Made by a program: the position numbers and the translations under genes. Positions 1-4,532 of a DNA stretch of 7,730 nt are shown piece after piece. The notes under the pieces were generated by a model. It was not told where the DNA came from, made no database searches, and saw only the letters and a program-made list of their open reading frames with translations. Source of the DNA: an uncultured Clostridia bacterium. Its GTDB lineage: Bacteria; Bacillota; Clostridia; Christensenellales; UBA1242. The stretch covers positions 1-7,730 of the forward strand of contig CANRGF010000047.1 of assembly GCA_947630075.1 (NCBI GenBank), read 5' to 3'. Position 1 is the stretch's first letter. Each line of letters starts with the position of its first letter.

Positions 1-1
1 T

Positions 2-322
2 TTCCGCCCACCTTATGGCTATTACAACAACGAACTTCTGTCCGTTTGCGATAGCCTTGGGCTAACTTGCGTGAAGTGGAGCGTGGATAGCCTTGATTGG
101 AAAGGGTTATCCGCAAGCGAACTCTCAGGCAGAGTTATTAAAAATTCAAAAAAGGGGAGCATTGTTTTGTTCCACAATAATTCAGACAACATCATAAAAG
201 GCTTACAGATGGTGCTTGAATATTATAAGAGCAAAGAATTTGAAGTGGTTGCGGTTGGCGATTTAGTCTATTATGACGACTTCACAATCGACAATCTCGG
301 CACGCAAATAAAAAACAAATAG
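2..322 (+). CDS. Polysaccharide deacetylase (CE4/NodB family), 5'-truncated
   Basis: The open frame enters from the left edge, so only the C-terminal 106 residues are present. They begin with FRPPYGYYN, the arginine/proline motif 3 of carbohydrate esterase family 4. SVDSLDWKG (motif 4 region) and GSIVLFHN (motif 5 region) follow. This family removes acetyl or related groups from N-acetylated sugars, usually in peptidoglycan or another extracellular glycan. The metal-binding NodB motifs 1 and 2 would lie left of the window. Motif 5 here ends in His-Asn, as in many clostridial relatives. A GTG at position 71 is internal, because homologous sequence continues upstream without a stop. The next gene starts 19 nt after the stop, so the two may be co-transcribed. 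It is likely a chromosomal gene rather than phage. The family call is firm; the substrate and any sporulation role are not visible. Confidence 0.88.
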   Translation, partial: FRPPYGYYNNELLSVCDSLGLTCVKWSVDSLDWKGLSASELSGRVIKNSKKGSIVLFHNNSDNIIKGLQMVLEYYKSKEFEVVAVGDLVYYDDFTIDNLGTQIKNK

Positions 323-341
323 ATAATTAAAGGGGAAACAA

Positions 342-947
342 ATGAACACAGAGTATATCAACAACAACACAGTCTATCTTCAAGGGATTGTGGACGGTTC
401 GCCGGCATTTAGCCATAAAGTGCTGGATGAAGAATTTTACACATTCAATCTAAAAGTTGCCCGTTTGAGTGCAGAAAAGGACATCATTCCTGTCATAATT
501 TCATCACGACTAATCCAAAATTTGGGCGAGGGCGACAAGGTTGCACTTCACGGTCAGTTTAGAAGTTTCAACAAACTTGAAAATGGCAAAAGCAAACTCA
601 TTTTATCCGTTTTCTGCAAAGAGTTGTGCGGGTGGGACGAAGAGGCAAATTCAAACTCGATTGAACTTAATGGTTATATTTGCAAGCCGCCAATTTTTAG
701 AAACACACCTCTATCGCGCGAAATATGCGATTTGCTCATTGCTGTGAATAGAAACTATAACAAATCGGACTATATTCCGTGCATAGCGTGGGGCAGAAAT
801 GCACAGTTTGTTAGCAAATTGCAGGTGGGCACAAAAATAAAACTGATAGGCAGAATTCAAAGCAGAGAATATAAAAAGCAGGTGGAAGGGCAAGAGCCTG
901 TTAGCAAATTGGCTTATGAGGTTTCAGTGTCTAATTTATCCATTTAA
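342..947 (+). CDS. Tandem OB-fold single-stranded-DNA-binding-like protein
   Basis: This 201-residue protein appears to hold two OB folds. The first (about residues 8-97) begins NNTVYLQGIV and ends in strands such as KVALHGQFRSF and KLILSVFCKEL. The second (about 104-200) looks more like bacterial SSB: IELNGYICKPP, then PLSREICDLLIAVNR, then IPCIAWGRNAQFVSKL, then GTKIKLIGRIQSREYKK. The last two blocks match the SSB pattern of an aromatic-glycine core followed by a basic GR-x-QSR-x-Y strand. The acidic C-terminal tail that classical SSB uses to recruit partners is absent, and the protein stops at the final OB strand. Double-OB proteins of this kind occur in Firmicutes beside the true SSB. A role in binding ssDNA during replication or repair is inferred from the fold. 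The ATG follows an AAAGGGG ribosome site, and a terminator lies directly after the stop. Whether it is a host or phage gene is not certain; its pairing with the deacetylase favours host. Confidence 0.75.
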   Translation: MNTEYINNNTVYLQGIVDGSPAFSHKVLDEEFYTFNLKVARLSAEKDIIPVIISSRLIQNLGEGDKVALHGQFRSFNKLENGKSKLILSVFCKELCGWDEEANSNSIELNGYICKPPIFRNTPLSREICDLLIAVNRNYNKSDYIPCIAWGRNAQFVSKLQVGTKIKLIGRIQSREYKKQVEGQEPVSKLAYEVSVSNLSI

Positions 948-949
948 TG

Positions 950-980
950 TTGCAAGATTTCTTGCAATTTTTTTTATTTT
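950..980 (+). terminator. Rho-independent terminator after the SSB-like gene
   Basis: A perfect 7-bp stem TTGCAAG / CTTGCAA (950-956 and 961-967) closes a 4-nt ATTT loop. Eight T residues follow, then A and more T. It begins 3 nt after the stop codon, so it ends the transcript of the first two genes and insulates the phage-like region. The stem is short with only two G-C pairs per arm plus one at the loop base, but its geometry is textbook. Confidence 0.82.
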
Positions 981-1102
981 TAAATATTTTAAAAAATAAA
1001 ATAGTTTTGTACAAAATAATACTGGTGTTCGACATAAAACCCCATAAAATGCCAAAAAAGTACATTTTTGTCAATAATTTTGTAAAAAACTGACAATAAC
1101 TC
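981..1102. other. AT-rich non-coding stretch with palindromes and a repeated octamer
   Basis: No convincing reading frame is present between the terminator and the promoter; a small minus-strand frame here has no ribosome site and low-complexity content. The stretch contains the perfect 12-bp palindrome TTTTGTACAAAA (1005-1016). It also holds CAAAAA...TTTTTG arms (1053-1058 and 1065-1070) and the arms TTGTCA (1069-1074) and TGACAA (1091-1096). The octamer TTCGACAT occurs at 1028-1035 and again at 1110-1117, the second copy inside the promoter spacer. These could be regulator-binding sites, but AT-rich DNA produces such palindromes easily. Confidence 0.5.
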
Positions 1103-1131
1103 TTGACATTTCGACATTTTATTTATATAAT
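1103..1131 (+). promoter_or_regulatory. Full-consensus sigma-70/sigma-A promoter
   Basis: The -35 box TTGACA (1103-1108) and the -10 box TATAAT (1126-1131) both match consensus exactly and are separated by exactly 17 nt. AT-rich DNA upstream could act as an UP element. Transcription should start near 1138-1139, giving a leader of about 115 nt before the ATG at 1254. The spacer contains TTCGACAT, which is repeated 82 nt upstream and is a possible operator half. A promoter this strong ahead of a single regulatory gene suggests that a repressor or the leader RNA keeps it in check; that part is inference. Confidence 0.85.
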
Positions 1132-1136
1132 TTTTT

Positions 1137-1253
1137 TGATTGTAAAATAACAAGCGAAAATCTTGCCACAATCAGCAGTTTTCATAAGAAATTTTTGCAA
1201 AAAACCTAAAATTTAGGCTTATCTTTCTTATGAATTTTTTAGGGGAGGTATTT
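1137..1253 (+). promoter_or_regulatory. Structured 5' leader with terminator-like hairpin (possible attenuator)
   Basis: Two helices can be drawn by eye. Helix 1 pairs TGATTGT (1137-1143) with ACAATCA (1168-1174) and encloses a small CAAG/CTTG stem (1151-1154 with 1162-1165). Helix 2 pairs TTCATAAGAAA (1181-1191) with TTTCTTATGAA (1224-1234), a perfect 11-bp stem. Helix 2 encloses an inner CCTA/TAGG hairpin (1205-1208 with 1214-1217). Six T residues (1235-1240) follow it at once, and then the ribosome site GGGGAGG (1242-1248). A stem followed by U6 is the layout of an intrinsic terminator, so RNA folding could decide whether the downstream gene is transcribed or translated. ATAAG (1185-1189) can also pair with CTTAT (1218-1222), which offers an alternative fold. 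I do not recognise a known riboswitch class. Confidence 0.5.
1242..1248 (+). promoter_or_regulatory. Ribosome binding site that fixes the start at 1254
   Basis: GGGGAGG sits 5 nt before the ATG at 1254. It rules out the upstream in-frame ATG at 1230, which would need this element to be coding and has only leader stem sequence before it. Confidence 0.85.
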
Positions 1254-1742
1254 ATGTTGGACGTTTATGATAGTGAAACTATCGTAAAAATTTATCGTAT
1301 GCTTAAAAAGAAGTGCGAAGCCATAGATAGATTTATTAATAATCATTCTCTTTATTATGGCACGGATTGTTTAGAGTATGGTGCGGCAGATGTGTTTGAA
1401 AACATTATTGATTTGATGGAAAGAAAAAATCAGTTAATTAATTTAAAAATAATTGTGGATAGTGCAGTTAAGAGTTTAGATGTAAGCGCAAAAAAATTGC
1501 TTTATATCAAAATGAATTACAACATATCTATGGATGAAGTGTGCAGCATTTTAGAGATGAAAGAGCGGACGGCATTTCGCTGGGTTGAGCGAGCATTTAA
1601 CGAACTTGCGCAGGCTCTAAACAAATCTAAATATTTAGAAAAGTTAGAAAGCATTATGCACTCAGAAAGTTGGATTAAGGATATTAAAGAGAATGTTAAA
1701 GATAGGAGGCAGGCGCTCAAATATCGTGCGGTGTCGGTCTAA
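1254..1742 (+). CDS. Helix-turn-helix transcription regulator, probably phage
   Basis: A 162-residue acidic/basic helical protein. Residues about 79-122 (AKKLLYIKMNYNISMDEVCSILEMKERTAFRWVE... region) resemble a sigma-70 region 4 type helix-turn-helix: a helix, a turn at MKERT, and a recognition helix TAFRWVERAFNEL. Small proteins with this kind of HTH just ahead of the terminase genes are often late-transcription activators (ArpU/RinA-like) in Firmicutes phages. That role fits the position but is inferred. A small terminase subunit is the main alternative, since TerS also carries an HTH and normally precedes TerL. The ATG at 1254 is chosen because the ribosome site GGGGAGG lies 5 nt upstream. 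An in-frame ATG at 1230 lies inside the leader stem and upstream of that site, and would place the Shine-Dalgarno inside the coding region. The stop overlaps the stop of the opposing gene by 2 nt, and no terminator is seen between them. Confidence 0.68.
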   Translation: MLDVYDSETIVKIYRMLKKKCEAIDRFINNHSLYYGTDCLEYGAADVFENIIDLMERKNQLINLKIIVDSAVKSLDVSAKKLLYIKMNYNISMDEVCSILEMKERTAFRWVERAFNELAQALNKSKYLEKLESIMHSESWIKDIKENVKDRRQALKYRAVSV

Positions 1743-2539
1743 TAATCTTTCACTTCTTTGTTTTGCACCTTGCTTGTTTTGCTGAACTTTGCACCCTTCA
1801 AAAACATCAAAACAAATATCAGCGCAGGCACGCACAAAATGGCAATCACAATCAGTGTGGTTTTGCTCTCCATGGGCAGAGCGGTTTCTTCTTTTGTGTA
1901 AGAGAAATCCGGATTTGTGGTGTAGGCCACCTCTTCGCTGTTTATTGGAATTGAAATGCTGTTGCCCGCACCGTCATCGCAAAAATCACTATAAACATAT
2001 CCATAGCAAACGCTATCGCCAGAATATTTGCAATAAAACCAAACATTTGTTCTTTCTTCAATCACGCTTTCACCCGCCAGTTTGCCATAGAAGGTTAGAT
2101 TTTGAGTGTATAGCGGCAGATAACTCACTTGGTTTTCAATTCCGCCCGAATTGGTTGGCATCTTACGCATATCTCTGCTTTGGTCGGAATAAATTCTTAG
2201 GCTAAGGTTATTTAAATACGGCATTTTAGGCGAGCCGATAATAGCGGTTACGCTATCCTTTTTCACATAACCTTTAATGTCGATATATTCCACATGATAA
2301 AAAGTGCTGTCATAACTATCCAAAAGTTTCACAAAAAAAGTTTTTGGAATTTCAAAATAAATGTTGGCATAGTCGTCAGTTTCAAACGGGTTTTTATATA
2401 GCATCACATTATCTGCCATCACCCGTGCATAATAAAAATTTTCTTGAAGTGCTTGCACCTCGCCGATTGAAAAATTTCCCATTGAATTAAAAAGAATTAA
2501 AATCAACATTAAAATAATCATAATTTGAGTATAACTCAA
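1739..2539 (-). CDS. Membrane-anchored protein with tandem SH3-like domains
   Basis: The 266-residue product reads as a cell-surface protein. Residues 6-17 are a hydrophobic signal or anchor segment, with GEVQA near 26-30 as a possible signal-peptidase site. About 38-98 form an SH3-like unit that ends in KGYVKKDSV. About 110-187 form a second, similar unit ending in YGYVYSDFC. A hydrophobic helix (227-247) and a lysine-rich tail then place the C-terminus in the cytosol. No catalytic motif is visible. Bacterial SH3-like folds often bind wall or polymer ligands, but a function cannot be assigned. The longest frame starts at TTG 2539; ATG at 2521 (residue 7) is a good alternative, and neither has a Shine-Dalgarno. 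The gene runs against its neighbours and overlaps the regulator tail to tail by 4 nt (1739-1742). It is either a phage moron gene expressed in the lysogen or a host gene left inside the module. Confidence 0.7.
   Translation of the reverse strand: MSYTQIMIILMLILILFNSMGNFSIGEVQALQENFYYARVMADNVMLYKNPFETDDYANIYFEIPKTFFVKLLDSYDSTFYHVEYIDIKGYVKKDSVTAIIGSPKMPYLNNLSLRIYSDQSRDMRKMPTNSGGIENQVSYLPLYTQNLTFYGKLAGESVIEERTNVWFYCKYSGDSVCYGYVYSDFCDDGAGNSISIPINSEEVAYTTNPDFSYTKEETALPMESKTTLIVIAILCVPALIFVLMFLKGAKFSKTSKVQNKEVKDY
2525..2539. repeat. Perfect inverted repeat in the divergent start region
   Basis: TTGAGTATAACTCAA has 6-bp arms around a 3-nt centre. It covers the TTG start of the minus-strand gene and lies 67 nt before the terminase ATG, so a bound protein could affect both divergent genes. 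Its centre contains -10-like hexamers on both strands, TATAAC on plus and TATACT on minus, but neither has a good -35 box. On the minus strand the predicted start of transcription would fall at about the ATG at 2521, which would give a leaderless message. Operator or promoter function is inference. Confidence 0.4.
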
Positions 2540-2606
2540 AAAAATTTAATAAATTTGGCAATTTTGGGATGAAATGAGCGAGTTTTGGTGTAAATATTGA
2601 AATAAA

Positions 2607-4028
2607 ATGAACACAGTCGAAAAAATTTTGAAAATTGAAAGCATTTTAAAAGAGCGAAAAGCTAAAAACAAATTGCTTGAATATAACTCTGGCAAAATCA
2701 AACATCAAAAGCAGTTGGCGTTTCACAAATGCCCCAAAAAGAATAGGTGGGTGTTTGGCGGAAACAGAACGGGCAAAACCGAATGCGGAGCGGTGGAAGT
2801 GGTATATTTTGCTCGCGGTTGCCACCCATATAGAAAAATTGAAAAAGCCACATCTGGCTGGGTGGTGAGCTTGTCCACGCAAGTGCAGAGAGATGTGGCG
2901 CAAAGCAAAATATTAAAATATCTAAACCCGGATTGGATTGAAGATATAGTGATGACTTCTGGCAGAAAGGATAGTTATCAAAACGGCATTATCGATTATA
3001 TCCTTGTGAAAAACATTTTTGGCACAATCAGCCGCATAGGTTTCAAAAGTTGCGATCAAGGCAGGGAAAAATTTCAAGGCACAAGTCTAGACTATGTTTG
3101 GTTTGATGAAGAGCCGCCTTATGATATTTACGCAGAGTGCAGAATGCGGGTGCTAGATAAATTTGGCGATATATTTGCCACCATGACCCCGCTAAAAGGA
3201 ATGACATTTGTTTATGATGAAATTTATCTAAACAGATTCAATGATGAAAATATATGGTGCGAGTTTATCTCTTGGGACGACAACCCCTTCATCAGCGAGC
3301 AGGCAAAAAAGGCAATGAAAAGCAGCATGTCTAGTGAGGAGTTGAAATCTCGTGAGCATGGCGAATTTTTAGATTTGGGCGGGCGTGTTTATCCAGAGTT
3401 TGATGAAAATGTGAATGTGATTGAGCCGTTCGATATTCCATACGATTGGCAAGATAAGTTGTCAATCGATCCAGGGCTTAAAAATCCGCTCTCATGTCAT
3501 TGGTACGCCGTGGATTATGACGGCAACATTTATGTGGTTGCCGAGCATTACGATAAAGAAAAAGATATATCCTATCACAGCCAAAAAATTCATGAAATAT
3601 CAAACCGCTTAAATTGGCATAGAAATTCCAACGGCATGATTGAAGCACTTATCGATAGCGCAGCAAATCAAACCACTCTCGCTTCAATAAAATCAGTTAG
3701 CGATTTATTTTATGAGCACGGCATTCTCACAAATTCCAATGTAAATAAAGATGTGTTTTCCGGCATTCAGCGTGTTAAAACATATTTAAAAAACAGCGAA
3801 GGCAAAACAAAATTGTTTATATTCAACAGATGCAAAAATCTCATTCGAGAAATCAAATCTTATCGTTGGGGCAAGGGTGATAACCCAGTGAAAGAAGATG
3901 ACCATAGCATGGACGAACTTAGATACTACATAATGTCCCGCCCGGAGAATAAACGCCCAGCAAAGGTTTTAAGCGATGTGGAGAAAGAAAAGGAACGGCT
4001 CATTAAGGGGCTTAGGTCAAGGAAATAA
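2607..4028 (+). CDS. terL: Phage terminase large subunit (ATPase-nuclease)
   Basis: This 473-residue protein is the motor that docks on the portal, pumps DNA into the procapsid and cuts it. The ATPase half shows the Walker A loop GGNRTGKT (residues 51-58), Walker B VWFDEE (164-169, with D167 and catalytic E168) and the coupling motif ATMTP (191-195). The C-terminal RNase H-like nuclease shows SIDPG (D288), ALID (D350) and EDDHSMDELRY (D432/D436), the expected metal-binding acids. Length and motif order match an intact terminase of the Terminase_6/HK97-P22-like type. The ATG has no clear Shine-Dalgarno, unlike the genes that follow, so expression may depend on a weak site or a leaderless transcript. 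No other start is better placed. It heads the head-gene operon; the next ribosome site begins directly around its stop codon. Confidence 0.95.
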   Translation: MNTVEKILKIESILKERKAKNKLLEYNSGKIKHQKQLAFHKCPKKNRWVFGGNRTGKTECGAVEVVYFARGCHPYRKIEKATSGWVVSLSTQVQRDVAQSKILKYLNPDWIEDIVMTSGRKDSYQNGIIDYILVKNIFGTISRIGFKSCDQGREKFQGTSLDYVWFDEEPPYDIYAECRMRVLDKFGDIFATMTPLKGMTFVYDEIYLNRFNDENIWCEFISWDDNPFISEQAKKAMKSSMSSEELKSREHGEFLDLGGRVYPEFDENVNVIEPFDIPYDWQDKLSIDPGLKNPLSCHWYAVDYDGNIYVVAEHYDKEKDISYHSQKIHEISNRLNWHRNSNGMIEALIDSAANQTTLASIKSVSDLFYEHGILTNSNVNKDVFSGIQRVKTYLKNSEGKTKLFIFNRCKNLIREIKSYRWGKGDNPVKEDDHSMDELRYYIMSRPENKRPAKVLSDVEKEKERLIKGLRSRK

Positions 4029-4038
4029 AGGAGAAAAT

Positions 4039-4351
4039 ATGAAAGATTATTTTTGACGAAGAAACAATAAAACTTTTAAAGCAGTGCGTGTTAGGCACAA
4101 CCACAAAAGAAACTACAAACGAATTTGTGCTAGATGAAGAAACAAACAAAATGAAGTTGGTCAAACAGAAGGTGAACGAAAAAGTTTTGCCACCGAATGC
4201 GGACATCATAAAGTTATTTTATCAGCATTTTTTTGAAGAAGAAAAATCTTATGAAAGCCTAACAGATGAGCAACTAATTTTAGAAAAACAGCGTTTATTA
4301 AAAGAATTGGAGGAAGAAAATGCAAATCGAAAAAACAAAAATGAAAATTAA
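4039..4351 (+). CDS. Small phage protein requiring a +1 frameshift, TerS-tail-like
   Basis: A strong AAAGGAG site (4028-4033 region) sits 5 nt before ATG 4039, but that frame reads only MKDYF before TGA at 4054. The real coding content is in the +1 frame, which has a TGA at 4040 and no ATG. Joining the frames at TTT-TGA-C (4051-4057) gives a 103-residue protein beginning MKDYFDEETIKLLKQCVLG. Removing one base near 4045 instead gives MKIIFDEE. In the main frame the only usual start is GTG 4088, which has no ribosome site. The product has a probable beta-hairpin (TTTKETTNEFVLDE, then KMKLVKQKVNEKVLPPNADIIKLFY) that resembles the C-terminal part of small terminase subunits. It then has a charged helix with EEEEN. 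The TerS likeness is by eye only. It is either a 1-nt indel (true or sequencing) or recoding. The next gene starts inside its last 32 nt. Confidence 0.6.
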
Positions 4352-4532
4352 ATGTGATGCTAGCGGATGCAATCGCTCGGCAGATTATTCGATATTAAAC
4401 AAAAAATTCATCTTTGATGGAAGCGTGCATCTTTGTGAAAGTTGCATGAGAGAGTTATATCACGAAATAGGCAAATTAATAGTGCCAAAAAATTTAAAAC
4501 CAATTTATAAAAAAGGAGCAAAAGATGAATAG
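4320..4532 (+). CDS. Small zinc-ribbon protein
   Basis: This 70-residue basic protein has four cysteines arranged as C12-x4-C17 and C39-x2-C42, separated by 21 residues with an aromatic/hydrophobic core (ADYSI, KKFIF). That is the layout of a zinc-binding ribbon or knuckle. The ATG at 4320 follows GGAGG (4309-4313) with 6-nt spacing; an internal ATG at 4341 would keep all four cysteines but is worse placed. It overlaps the preceding gene by 32 nt and the portal gene by 8 nt, so translation is probably coupled along the operon. Its role is unknown. Small zinc fingers are common between terminase and portal genes in phages, and a DNA- or protein-binding accessory role is the most that can be said. 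Confidence 0.68.
   Translation: MQIEKTKMKIKCDASGCNRSADYSILNKKFIFDGSVHLCESCMRELYHEIGKLIVPKNLKPIYKKGAKDE

Noticed and set aside
1028..1117. LexA-type SOS box
   Set aside because: TTCGACAT resembles a half-site only; no GAAC-N4-GTTC arrangement is present.
1230..1253. Upstream ATG start for the HTH gene, adding eight residues
   Set aside because: It lies within the leader stem, and the only good ribosome site (1242-1248) is downstream of it; ATG 1254 is correctly spaced.
1789..2205. A 138-codon plus-strand frame opposite the membrane-protein gene
   Set aside because: It has no ribosome site and a protein rich in Cys/His/Arg/Trp without domain logic; the minus-strand product has signal, SH3-like and membrane segments.
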